This document shows positions 21,606 to 29,758 of a stretch of 64,000 bases of DNA, piece by piece. Under the pieces are notes generated by a model that saw only the letters and a list, made by a program, of their open reading frames with translations, ran no database searches and was not told the DNA's origin. The stretch is from an uncultured Sphingomonadaceae bacterium (GTDB lineage: Bacteria; Pseudomonadota; Alphaproteobacteria; Sphingomonadales; Sphingomonadaceae): positions 124,001 to 188,000 of the forward strand of contig CAJXSN010000004.1 of the NCBI GenBank assembly GCA_913060895.1. Direction: 5' to 3'. A program made the translations under genes and the position numbers. Numbering within the stretch: the stretch's first letter is position 1; each line of letters begins with the position of its first letter.

Positions 21606-22672
21606 CCCGCAGGTAGCCGCGCGGCCGCCCATTCTGCTGCTTCTGCCACCACGGGATCGGGATCATTGCGCAGTGCAGCTACCGGAGCGGCCAACTTTAC
21701 ATCCGTGCTATTCCCTGCAGCGATCAGGCAGTTGCGCACGAACCGGTTTCGCCCGATGCGCTTGATCGGGCTACCGGAAAACAGCGCGCGAAATCGCGTG
21801 TCGTCCAATGCAAGTAGCTCGGCAAGACGCGGAGCAACCAGCTCTGCACGCGGAAGAAATGCTGCGTTTCGCGCCGCCGCATCGGCAAATTTGTTCCACG
21901 GGCACACGGCCAGACAATCGTCGCAGCCATAAATCCGATTGCCCATAGCTGTGCGGAATTCTTCAGGTATCGGCCCCGAATGTTCGATGGTCAGATAGGA
22001 AATGCATCGCCGGGCATCCAGTTTGTACGGCGAGGGGAATGCATCAGTCGGGCATGCCACCTGGCACGCGTTGCATGATCCACAGCGGTCCTCATGCGGT
22101 TCGTCAGGAGCAAACGGCAGCGTCGAGTAGATCGCGCCCAGAAACAGCCAGTTGCCATGCTTGCGGCTGACCATATTGGTATGCTTGCCCTGCCAGCCCA
22201 GCCCGGCCGCCTCGCCCAGCGGTTTCTCCATCACCGGCGCAGTGTCTACAAAGACCTTTAGCTCGCTGTTTGGCGCTTGCTCCACCAGCCAGCGGGCCAG
22301 CGCTTTCAGCGCCTTCTTCACAGTATGGTGATAATCACGGCCCTGTGCATAGACCGATATACGTGCACGGTCCGGTTTATTCTCCAACGCCATTGGATCA
22401 TGTTCAGGCGTATAAGCCATACCCAGCGCAATTATACTGCGAGCGTCTGCCCACATGGATTGCGGGCCCTGCCGCACATCGGCGCGGTCTTCCATCCAAC
22501 CCATATCGCCGTGATGGTTCGCTGCAATCCATTCATGCAGCCGCTCCGCGCGGACCGGATCGTCCTGCGCGCTTGCAAAACCGACCGACACAAAGCCCAG
22601 CTCGCGCGCACGCATAACCAGCTTTTTCTGCAGTTTATCGAGCGGCACAAAGGTTGATACGGCGTTTACCAT
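21602..22672 (-). CDS. queG: Epoxyqueuosine reductase
   Basis: Cobalamin- and Fe-S-dependent enzyme performing the last step of queuosine synthesis in tRNA. Two 4Fe-4S motifs are present: [12 protein letters not shown] near residues 197-207 and [13 protein letters not shown] near 250-263. The catalytic aspartate lies in [10 protein letters not shown] (Asp143). A HEAT-like C-terminus follows. At 356 residues it is full length. It is divergent from the ABC transporter pair with 45 bases between the starts, and convergent with the ferredoxin reductase gene. Confidence 0.96.
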   Translation of the reverse strand: MVNAVSTFVPLDKLQKKLVMRARELGFVSVGFASAQDDPVRAERLHEWIAANHHGDMGWMEDRADVRQGPQSMWADARSIIALGMAYTPEHDPMALENKPDRARISVYAQGRDYHHTVKKALKALARWLVEQAPNSELKVFVDTAPVMEKPLGEAAGLGWQGKHTNMVSRKHGNWLFLGAIYSTLPFAPDEPHEDRCGSCNACQVACPTDAFPSPYKLDARRCISYLTIEHSGPIPEEFRTAMGNRIYGCDDCLAVCPWNKFADAAARNAAFLPRAELVAPRLAELLALDDTRFRALFSGSPIKRIGRNRFVRNCLIAAGNSTDVKLAAPVAALRNDPDPVVAEAAEWAAARLPAG

Positions 22673-22717
22673 AGAGGGGGTTGCTCCCGTTTACGCCTTG
22701 GGGGTAATCGCACATCC

Positions 22718-23761
22718 ATGAATTCAGCGCTAAGCCAAGCCTCCACTATGAGCAATGATACTCTGCCACAGAATACCGTCGTAACGGGGCCTGTTCCGGG
22801 CCCTTTGGCGATCGAGGCGAAGGGGCTGGTCAAACGGTTCGATGGCGTGGCAGCGGTCAACGGCGTCGATATCTCTGTGCCGCAGGGCGCGATCTACGGC
22901 ATTCTGGGGCCTAATGGCGCGGGCAAGACCACCACCCTGCGGATGCTGCTGGGGATCATTGATCCGGACGAAGGCGTGCGCCGGGTCTTCAGCCATGAAC
23001 GTCCGCACGATATCGGCCGGATGATCGGCTATCTGCCCGAAGAACGCGGACTGTATCCGTCCATGAAATCGGTCGACGCGATTGCGTTTATGGGCGCATT
23101 GCGCGGTGTGCCGCACCATGAAGGGCGCCAGCGCGGGCGTGAATTGATGAAGGCTCATGGGCTCGGCCATGCGATAGAAAAGCAGATCCGCCAGTTGTCC
23201 AAGGGGATGGCGCAGACCGTTCAACTGCTGGGCACTTTGGTCCACCGGCCCCGTCTGGTAGTGCTGGACGAACCGTTTTCCGGCCTCGATGCGATCAATC
23301 AGGGCAAACTGGAGCAGATGATCCGCGCTCTTGCCGATGACGGGGTGACAGTCATTTTTTCTACCCATGTGATTCACCATGCCGAACGTCTGTGCGAAGG
23401 CGTCGCGATTATTGCGGGCGGCAAAGTACCGTATGCAGGTTCGGTCGACGAAGCACGCGATCGTATCCCGGCGCAGGTGAAGCTGGAGACACGCATTGGC
23501 GAAGGCGCATGGCGCGAAGCGTTGCCATACAACGCCGAGCACGAGACCAAATCGGCAACTGGCGGCGACTCTACCCATTTTTGGCATTTCCCGCTGCCAT
23601 CGACCGGAATTGAAATGCTGCTCCGCGCACTGATCGAAGGCGGCGCGGGGATACTTTCGCTATCGATCGAGCGCGCCGGACTACACGATGCGTTCGTGGA
23701 AATTGCCGGCGAAGCGGCGGCCCGCGCGATGGAAGCCGATGCAGAAGGAGCAGCGAAATGA
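22718..23761 (+). CDS. ABC transporter ATP-binding protein (NatA-type)
   Basis: Cytoplasmic ATPase of a two-gene exporter. Walker A GPNGAGKTTT, signature QLSKGMAQTVQLLG, Walker B RLVVLDEPFSGLD and the H-loop FSTHVIHHAE are intact. The 100-residue C-terminal extension resembles that of NatA and of other DUF4162-bearing ATPases. The chosen ATG at 22718 has GGGGGT upstream; the ATG at 22748 is an alternative. It overlaps the permease gene by ATGA. Sodium export is the family precedent, but the substrate here is not known. Confidence 0.93.
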   Translation: MNSALSQASTMSNDTLPQNTVVTGPVPGPLAIEAKGLVKRFDGVAAVNGVDISVPQGAIYGILGPNGAGKTTTLRMLLGIIDPDEGVRRVFSHERPHDIGRMIGYLPEERGLYPSMKSVDAIAFMGALRGVPHHEGRQRGRELMKAHGLGHAIEKQIRQLSKGMAQTVQLLGTLVHRPRLVVLDEPFSGLDAINQGKLEQMIRALADDGVTVIFSTHVIHHAERLCEGVAIIAGGKVPYAGSVDEARDRIPAQVKLETRIGEGAWREALPYNAEHETKSATGGDSTHFWHFPLPSTGIEMLLRALIEGGAGILSLSIERAGLHDAFVEIAGEAAARAMEADAEGAAK

Positions 23762-25017
23762 GTGCTGCTTCCGTTTTGTCGTCCTCACCTTCTCCATCCT
23801 CAGCAGGTCGTCTTTCCCTGATGCAGGCCGCCTTTGTGGTCGCCCGCCGTGATTTTCTGGCTATCCTGCTTAGCAAGGCGTTCATTCTTTTCCTGCTCGG
23901 GCCTTTGCTGTTTGTTGGCATCAGCGCGGCGGGCGGCAGCGCGGCGACTCGTGCAGCCGACAGCGTCGCTCCGCCGAGGCTGGCTGTCACGCTGGCAAAC
24001 GCAGGCGAACGCGCCGCTTTTTCGCAAGCGCATGCCCGGCTGAACCAGCTTGTCTCCCTCCCCCCGATCACTGCGATCGAGGATGATCGGACCATTGACC
24101 AGCTTCTGACCGATAAGTCGGGCAATTTCGCCGGTGTCCTCAGCGGGTCGCTTGCCAAGCCGACGCTGAACGGAACTGGCGCAAGCATCGCAAGCTGGCG
24201 CGGGGAAGTGGCGCTGATGGCTGCCCAGGCATCTTCAACCGTGGCCGGTCAGGTCAGCTTCCAGTCTGGGCAGATTCCGGATGTTGCCCTCTCGCCGCGC
24301 GAGAGCAGTGGCGCGGCGCAGCGGCGCGGCAACTTGCAAACCGCGACTGCTGCAATCACCATGCTGTTCCTGCTCTCGATGCTGCTTGCCGGAATGGTTT
24401 TGACCAATCTGGTAGAGGAGAAGGGCAATAAGATTATCGAAATCCTTGCCGCCTCCATCCCGATGGATGCTGTATTTCTGGGCAAGCTGTTTGCGATGCT
24501 CGCGGTCAGTTTCGTCGGAATAACCGTGTGGGCGACGGTTGGGGTGGCATTGGCAGCTGTGGCACCGGGCAGCATTCCGACGCCATCGGCACCCGCTATT
24601 GGCTGGCCACTTTTTGCAGCGCTCTTTCTGGTTTATTTCGCGATGGCCTATCTGCTGATCGGATCGGTTTTCCTGACCGTTGGCGCAATGGCTCCTACCG
24701 TGCGGGATGTGCAAACGCTGTCCATGCCTGCGACCATCCTGCAGGTGCTTGTATTTTTCATGGCCAGTTTTGCCGTTGCAGATGCCGGCGGTCCGGTGGA
24801 AACTGCCGCGATAGCATTTCCGCTTAGCTCACCCTACGTCATGCTGGCCCGTTCAGCGCAATTTGACACACTGTGGTGGCACGGTGCAGCGATAGCTTAT
24901 CAATTGCTGTGGGTGGCGCTTTTCGTGCGTGTGGGCGCGAGTCTATTTCGTCGCAAGGTCATGCAAAGCGGCCCAGCCAAAAGCAGGCGGAGGTTCTTAC
25001 GGCGCAAAGCGGCCTAG
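23758..25017 (+). CDS. ABC-2 type permease (NatB-type)
   Basis: Inner-membrane partner of the upstream ATPase: 419 residues with one N-terminal membrane segment, a large periplasmic loop and a cluster of five or six segments from about residue 195 on. The signature LVEEKGNKIIEILAASIPMD is typical of NatB/ABC-2 permeases. The C-terminus is basic (SRRRFLRRKAA). The 4-base overlap with the ATPase gene implies equal production. Confidence 0.92.
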   Translation: MSAASVLSSSPSPSSAGRLSLMQAAFVVARRDFLAILLSKAFILFLLGPLLFVGISAAGGSAATRAADSVAPPRLAVTLANAGERAAFSQAHARLNQLVSLPPITAIEDDRTIDQLLTDKSGNFAGVLSGSLAKPTLNGTGASIASWRGEVALMAAQASSTVAGQVSFQSGQIPDVALSPRESSGAAQRRGNLQTATAAITMLFLLSMLLAGMVLTNLVEEKGNKIIEILAASIPMDAVFLGKLFAMLAVSFVGITVWATVGVALAAVAPGSIPTPSAPAIGWPLFAALFLVYFAMAYLLIGSVFLTVGAMAPTVRDVQTLSMPATILQVLVFFMASFAVADAGGPVETAAIAFPLSSPYVMLARSAQFDTLWWHGAAIAYQLLWVALFVRVGASLFRRKVMQSGPAKSRRRFLRRKAA

Positions 25018-25126
25018 TCGCTTTCAGCTGGTGCACTGATATTTCACAAATTTAGGTCGCAAATTGCAACGCACTATTGACTCCCGTGTCAGTACGCGCA
25101 GGATGCGCAAGCAAGAGGTGCCGAAG

Positions 25127-26488
25127 ATGCACCCTGTTGATTGGAGAGAGATGATGGCGACCGTAGCCCCAGAACGTACCGAGTGGACCCGCAGCCCCAA
25201 GGCGCATGACGCACTGAAAAAACATTTCAGCGAACACCCGGAAGCCATGCCTTCGCATCCGGAAAAATTCGACACTAGCCGTAGCGACATCTATTTTGAG
25301 CATCGCTGGCAGCCGATTTTTGCCGAAATGCGTAAAGAAGGCCCATTGCATCGCATTGAGGAAAGCCCGTTCGGCCCATATTGGAGCGTGGTGGGGCACA
25401 AGGCGATCCAGCATGTGGAGGCGCTGCCCGAACTGTTTTCCTCCAGCTGGGAACATGGGGGCATCACCATCATGGACCCTATTGATGATGATGAGCGTGA
25501 AGAAGGGCAGGAGCGTTTCGAACTGCCCATGTTCATTGCTATGGACCGGCCGAAGCACACAGGCCAGCGCCGCACGGTGGCGCCAGCCTTCAACCCCGGC
25601 GAAATGAAGCGGATGGAAGCCGAGATCCGCCAGCGGACCGGTGAGTGTCTGGATAGTCTGCCTAAAGGCGAAGTTTTCAACTGGGTCGACATGGTGTCTG
25701 TCCCGCTGACCACGGGAATGCTTGCCATACTGTTCGATTTCCCGTGGGAAGACCGCGATCTGCTGACCTTCTGGTCCGATTGGTCGGGCGACACCGAGCT
25801 GATGCTCGCTGGGCCAGAAATGGAAGAAACACGCCGCGGAATCCAAATGGAAATGGGGGCTTATTTCCAGCAGCTGTGGGCGAAAAAATCACAGGAAGAG
25901 CCGGGCAAGGATCTCATATCCATGATGATCCACTCACCGGCTATGAATCAGATGAGCCCGCAAGAGTTTATGGGCAACCTGATACTGCTAATCGTTGGCG
26001 GCAACGACACGACGCGCAACACGATGAGCGGTGTTGTCCATGCGCTGGATAAGTTTCCAGAGCAGCGCAAACTGTTCGAACAAAATCCTGATGTGATCCC
26101 TAATGCAGTGCAGGAATGCCTCCGGTATCAGACCCCGTTGAAACACATGCGCCGCACGGCATCTGAAGATACGGAACTGTTCGGTCAGCAGATCAAGAAA
26201 GGCGATAAGGTCGTCCTCTGGTACAATTCCGCCAATCGCGACGAGAGCGTTTTCGAGAACGCGGACAAGCTGATCCTCGACCGCGAAAATGCACGGCGTC
26301 ATCTGGCCTTCGGTTACGGCATTCACCGCTGCGTGGGTGCACGTCTGGCGGAATTGCAGCTGAAAATGTTGCTGGAAGAGATGCATGCACGCCGTATGCG
26401 GGTGCACGTCGCTGGCGATGTGGAGCGGGTGCGCGCCAATTTTGTGGAGGGATTCCGCGTAATGGAAGTCGAGTTGTCGACTTTCTAA
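25127..26488 (+). CDS. Cytochrome P450, CYP153 family (alkane/fatty-acid omega-hydroxylase)
   Basis: Haem monooxygenase that hydroxylates terminal carbons of medium-chain alkanes, fatty acids or related chains. CYP153 hallmarks are FGPYWSV, HGGITIMD, LPMFIAMDRPKH, the I-helix LLIVGGNDTTRNTM (from residue 289) and the haem loop HLAFGYGIHRCVGARLAE with Cys402. The ATG at 25127 has AGAGGTG six bases upstream; a second ATG pair at 25151 with GGAGAGAG before it is a rival start. No ferredoxin gene lies beside it, unlike the classical CYP153 operons; a ferredoxin reductase gene sits 3.5 kb upstream. Confidence 0.95.
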   Translation: MHPVDWREMMATVAPERTEWTRSPKAHDALKKHFSEHPEAMPSHPEKFDTSRSDIYFEHRWQPIFAEMRKEGPLHRIEESPFGPYWSVVGHKAIQHVEALPELFSSSWEHGGITIMDPIDDDEREEGQERFELPMFIAMDRPKHTGQRRTVAPAFNPGEMKRMEAEIRQRTGECLDSLPKGEVFNWVDMVSVPLTTGMLAILFDFPWEDRDLLTFWSDWSGDTELMLAGPEMEETRRGIQMEMGAYFQQLWAKKSQEEPGKDLISMMIHSPAMNQMSPQEFMGNLILLIVGGNDTTRNTMSGVVHALDKFPEQRKLFEQNPDVIPNAVQECLRYQTPLKHMRRTASEDTELFGQQIKKGDKVVLWYNSANRDESVFENADKLILDRENARRHLAFGYGIHRCVGARLAELQLKMLLEEMHARRMRVHVAGDVERVRANFVEGFRVMEVELSTF

Positions 26489-26525
26489 CACGGCGAGCTC
26501 TTTACCCCCGCTCAAGCGTATGTTC

Positions 26526-26553
26526 AGGCAGATACCTCTAGGGGTATCTGCCT
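26526..26553 (+). promoter_or_regulatory. 28-base inverted repeat abutting the msrB start codon
   Basis: Two exactly complementary 11-base arms (AGGCAGATACC / GGTATCTGCCT) surround TCTAGG and end at the base before the ATG. The right arm borders the GGGG that would serve as ribosome-binding site. There is no T-tract on either strand, so it does not look like a terminator. The inner ATACCTCTAGGGGTAT resembles CsoR-family operators. Confidence 0.6.
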
Positions 26554-27063
26554 ATGACATATGAAAAAACACCGCCTCCCGCCCTTGGTCGCCGCAGCTT
26601 GCTGGGATGGATGGGCGCGGGTGCGTCTATGGCTGTTCTTACCGCATGCGGGGCCAATCCCGCCGAAGCGAAGAATTTTCCCGTGCGCCGGTCAGAAGCG
26701 CAATGGCGTAAGAAACTGACCAGCTCTGAATTTGCCGTGCTGCGCAACGAAGGCACGGAGCGGCCCTATTCCTCGCCGCTGGACAAGGAAAACCGCCGTG
26801 GCACATTCGTTTGTGCAGGATGCGGCAATGCGGTGTATTCTTCAAAAGCAAAATTCGACAGCGGGACCGGGTGGCCCAGCTTCTGGCAGGCGTTGTCTGG
26901 CGGGGTAGAGACCAGCCGCGATTTCAAGCTTGGCTATCCGCGCACCGAAGTGCATTGCGCCGATTGCGGTGGGCATCTGGGCCATATCTTTGATGACGGC
27001 CCGAAGCCGACGGGCAAACGGCATTGTATCAATGGCGTGGCAATGGATTTTCGCGCAGGATAG
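26554..27063 (+). CDS. msrB: Peptide-methionine (R)-S-oxide reductase, exported
   Basis: Reduces the R form of methionine sulfoxide in proteins. The N-terminus is an export signal with twin arginine and lipobox features (GRRSLLGWMGAGASMAVLTAC), so the enzyme acts in the envelope rather than the cytoplasm. The MsrB domain has zinc cysteines in CAGCGN and CADCGGHLGH, the GTGWPSFW signature, and the catalytic cysteine in RHCINGVAMDF. The start lies immediately after a perfect inverted repeat. The 3' end overlaps the convergent PilZ gene by 35 bases. Confidence 0.95.
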   Translation: MTYEKTPPPALGRRSLLGWMGAGASMAVLTACGANPAEAKNFPVRRSEAQWRKKLTSSEFAVLRNEGTERPYSSPLDKENRRGTFVCAGCGNAVYSSKAKFDSGTGWPSFWQALSGGVETSRDFKLGYPRTEVHCADCGGHLGHIFDDGPKPTGKRHCINGVAMDFRAG

Positions 27064-27721
27064 CAGCCCCCTTTGCCGAGCCGCCGCGTTGGGTGGTGCC
27101 TTCTCTCAGCGGCACGGACTGAAGCTCCGCAACCAGCAGTGCGAAATCGGCTAAAGCAAAGGTTTGTTCGAACACCAGACCGTGCTGGTTACCCCGGTTC
27201 CACAACACAATGGCGTCCAGTGGATCAGGCAGACCCTCTCCGCTTATCCGTACCATCTGGCGCTGGGGCCAGCGACGATCGCTTTCGATACAGACCCCCT
27301 GCTGTGATAAATTGCAAATGGTAACCTGCGTGCCGATGTCCCCATGCAAAATAGTTGCCGGCAAGGCCAGATTAACGCGCACTGGCCGTTTGGGGAAAGT
27401 CCCGTTTTCATAGATCAGAGCCTCCAAGTCCATCGCTTCACTGAATGCGTATCCAGCTTCCTGCCCGTTATTCCATGCCTGTTCGATCGGGAAACGCTGC
27501 CCTTCCCACAATTCAATCGAACACGCCCTGCCCGCAGGGATCGGATGAAAGGCGCGAATGCGCACACCTGTCACGCTGACATCACGGACGATGCAGAGCA
27601 CCTCTTTGCCATCAATACACAGTTTCGCATTTCGCAGCATCAGGGCGATGCGCGGCGCACCGCGCCCTTCCAGATTGACCGTTTGCTCCATTCCCGATTG
27701 AGACCCGATGGTGCCATGCAT
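27029..27721 (-). CDS. Tandem PilZ-domain protein (c-di-GMP effector candidate)
   Basis: A 230-residue cytoplasmic protein with two PilZ-like domains. The first (about residues 18-100) has RGAPR and DVSVTG, matching the RxxxR and D/NxSxxG c-di-GMP motifs. The second (about 125-210) has KRPVR and NLSQQG, with Lys replacing the first Arg. The frame stays open upstream through the tRNA-Leu gene to 27997, but that part is not protein-like, and the ATG at 27721 is the sensible start. It probably regulates motility or exopolysaccharide; no such genes lie nearby. Confidence 0.88.
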   Translation of the reverse strand: MHGTIGSQSGMEQTVNLEGRGAPRIALMLRNAKLCIDGKEVLCIVRDVSVTGVRIRAFHPIPAGRACSIELWEGQRFPIEQAWNNGQEAGYAFSEAMDLEALIYENGTFPKRPVRVNLALPATILHGDIGTQVTICNLSQQGVCIESDRRWPQRQMVRISGEGLPDPLDAIVLWNRGNQHGLVFEQTFALADFALLVAELQSVPLREGTTQRGGSAKGAAILRENPLPRH

Positions 27722-27836
27722 GTGATTCCCCTGCTCTAGCCGTGTAACACCTTGAGATAACAGGGGGCGGCCTGCTGCATACTTACACACACTATAGGGA
27801 AATTTGCCTAGGTCGAGGCTCGATAAGTGGGACTGC

Positions 27837-27921
27837 TGGTGCGGGTGGCGGGACTCGAACCCGCACGTCCAAAGGACAGGGGATTTTAAGTCCCCGGCGT
27901 CTACCATTCCGCCACACCCGC
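27837..27921 (-). tRNA. tRNA-Leu (anticodon UAA)
   Basis: An 85-base gene with encoded CCA. The acceptor stem GCGGGTG pairs with its 3' partner CACCCGC, the anticodon stem GGGGA/TCCCC encloses loop CTTAAAA (anticodon TAA), there is a long type II variable arm, and the T-arm is GCGGG-TTCGAGT-CCCGC. It reads UUA and UUG codons. It is transcribed leftward, ahead of the PilZ gene on the same strand. Confidence 0.97.
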
Positions 27922-28049
27922 ACAGACTCGCGCTGGGAGGGCGACTAGCGCAGAGTAGCGGGCAGGTGCAATCACGCAAAGATGGACAGCGCGGCAAACC
28001 GGCTTATTTCTCCGCCCATGATTGCTTTTGCACACAAGCGCCGCGCCTG

Positions 28050-28690
28050 ATGGCAGACGAGATCGCCGAGACGATCTAGCCCACTATTGCCCTGCTGGGT
28101 CTTGGTCTGAGCTCAGCCGTGGCCGTCAACGCTTTGCGACTGAATCCGATTGTTGGATATCTGGTGCTGCGCGCCGGAATTGCTGCTCTCGAGTATACCG
28201 ATGGTAGGCGCGATTATGGCGGTTTTGCGCTGGGACTGTCCTCCACTACGGTGGTCATTGGATTGATACGCGAGTGCAATCAGGAAGTCTGTCCTGTCGG
28301 CCGAGCCGGTGCAGTGGATGCTGATTTTTCGGGGCATCGCTGCAATCATGTTGTTGGTAACATAAACGCGATCAGCGCAGGCGGAACCTCGCCCAGGCGC
28401 TGGGTCTCGCCGGACTGAAAGCACTGGCGGCCTTCGTACTGGCAGAGTTGTTCCCACGCTACGAACAGAACCACTGTTCCGTACGGTAGCCCGCATACGC
28501 AGTTCGGAAGCCTAATACCGCGATGGCGCCGCTCCTCGCTCTGGCAGCAGGCTGGGCGTCGGACTTGGCCACTCTGTCGCTGAGCGCATTTCTAGGCGAT
28601 GTCGCAACGACCCGCTTCGCCCGATCGCATTCTGATGCAGAGTGAGATCGAAGCGTTCCGAGGGTTGCCCCTTGGTCAGACCGGTCGCGG
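28050..28690 (+). pseudogene. Decayed Kef-type K+/H+ antiporter gene
   Basis: Starts MADEIAETI then TAG (28077-28079). In the same frame it continues with GLGLSSAVAVNALRLNPIVG and LSSTTVVIGLIRECNQE, matching the N-terminal exchanger domain. From about 28394 the family sequence resumes in other frames: LGLAGLKALAAFVLAELFPR, then EPLFRTVARIRSSEA, then LALAAGWASDLATLSLSAFL, then MQSEIEAFRGLPLG, the antiporter signature. The NAD-binding half is absent and internal blocks are shortened. At least one nonsense codon, several frameshifts and deletions show the gene is dead. It fills the region between tRNA-Leu and ihfB. Confidence 0.8.
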
Positions 28691-28729
28691 TTCGAACGGA
28701 AAATGAAAGAGGCCCTCAGCGCGTCCCGC

Positions 28730-29011
28730 TCAATTCTCGTTCAAACCTTCCCGCATTTCCTTACCCGGTTTGAAATAGGGCACGCGTTTCGCCGGAACAC
28801 TGACCGACTCGCCCGTGCGCGGATTGCGACCTGTGCGAGCCTCGCGCTCGCGAGTGGAGAATGCGCCAAAACCGCGCAGTTCGACCCTGCCGCCTTCGGC
28901 AAGCCGCTCTGTGATTTCATCGAAGAAAATATCGACCACCTGCTCGACCTCTTCTGCCCGCAGATCTGGATTGTCTTTCGCCATTGCCTGAAGCAATTCG
29001 GAACGGATCAT
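28730..29011 (-). CDS. ihfB: Integration host factor subunit beta
   Basis: DNA-bending protein of 93 residues, partner of IhfA, shaping promoters, replication and site-specific recombination. The sequence is canonical: [40 protein letters not shown], then the DNA-intercalating loop GRNPRTGE and the C-terminal [18 protein letters not shown] and PYFKPGK favour the beta subunit over HU. The subunit IhfA is not in this window. Confidence 0.96.
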   Translation of the reverse strand: MIRSELLQAMAKDNPDLRAEEVEQVVDIFFDEITERLAEGGRVELRGFGAFSTREREARTGRNPRTGESVSVPAKRVPYFKPGKEMREGLNEN

Positions 29012-29180
29012 GGTTATCTCCGGCGCTTTCGGGGGCAGCGCCTAACGGTTCGACTGCGGGAACCCCATATTCCCGATTTTTTACTGCCGCGAGAAAGCGA
29101 CATTTACGGCGCGACCCGTTAAAAGTTTATGTCAGATTATTTTGTGCAGCGCAATTCCCTGCGCGCTGCCGAAAAGCCGG

Positions 29181-29537
29181 TCAGGCGGACTCTGTACTCG
29201 CTTCTGCCAGCAAGGCCCCGGCATCGATCCCCAGCCGCTCCATCCGCTCGGCAATCTCCGGCCATTCCTCGGCCAGAAAGCGTTTGCGTTCCGAGTCGCG
29301 CAGCTTTGCTGCCGCGCCGCGTACCACATACATTCCTACGCCGCGCTGCACCGCGACCAGACCATCCGCCTGAAACTGCTGATACGCCTTGGCCACGGTC
29401 AGGGGATTGGCCCCCTGATCGGCCGCAAAGGATCGCACCGACGGCAACATCTCACCCTCGCGGTAGCGCCGCTCAATAATCGAGGCGGCGATCATATCGC
29501 GCAATTTGAGATAGACGGGCCGGGAAGAACTGCTCAT
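29181..29537 (-). CDS. GntR-family transcriptional regulator, YtrA-like short form
   Basis: Winged-helix protein of 118 residues: YLKLRDMIAASIIERRYREG, MLPSVRSFAADQGANPLTVA, KAYQQFQADGLVAVQRGVGM. After the DNA-binding domain only a short helical tail remains, with no effector domain, as in the YtrA subfamily. The ATG at 29537 is preferred over 29561. It is divergent from the peptide transporter with a 221-base gap, so that gene is a plausible target; YtrA members more often control ABC transporters. Confidence 0.88.
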   Translation of the reverse strand: MSSSSRPVYLKLRDMIAASIIERRYREGEMLPSVRSFAADQGANPLTVAKAYQQFQADGLVAVQRGVGMYVVRGAAAKLRDSERKRFLAEEWPEIAERMERLGIDAGALLAEASTESA

Positions 29538-29758
29538 AGGTGCGTCGCTGCCATAATACACCGTGGCACGTCAAGGTTTGACTGCCGGTTTAGCGCGGCC
29601 TCACCCTCGGCTCGTCAACGCTTCATCCTGAATAAAGACGGTTTCGCCTGCAATCATTTCTTGAGCATAGCGATTTCGTCGCTAGGGTGCGCTGCTTGAA
29701 TTGCGTAGCCCCGAAATCGGGCGCGTTTGGGGTTCGACGAAAGAGGGTTACAAGCATC

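Noticed and set aside
27722-27997. Upstream extension of the PilZ protein by 92 residues
   Set aside because: It would translate straight through the tRNA-Leu gene; the ATG at 27721 starts just before the first PilZ domain.
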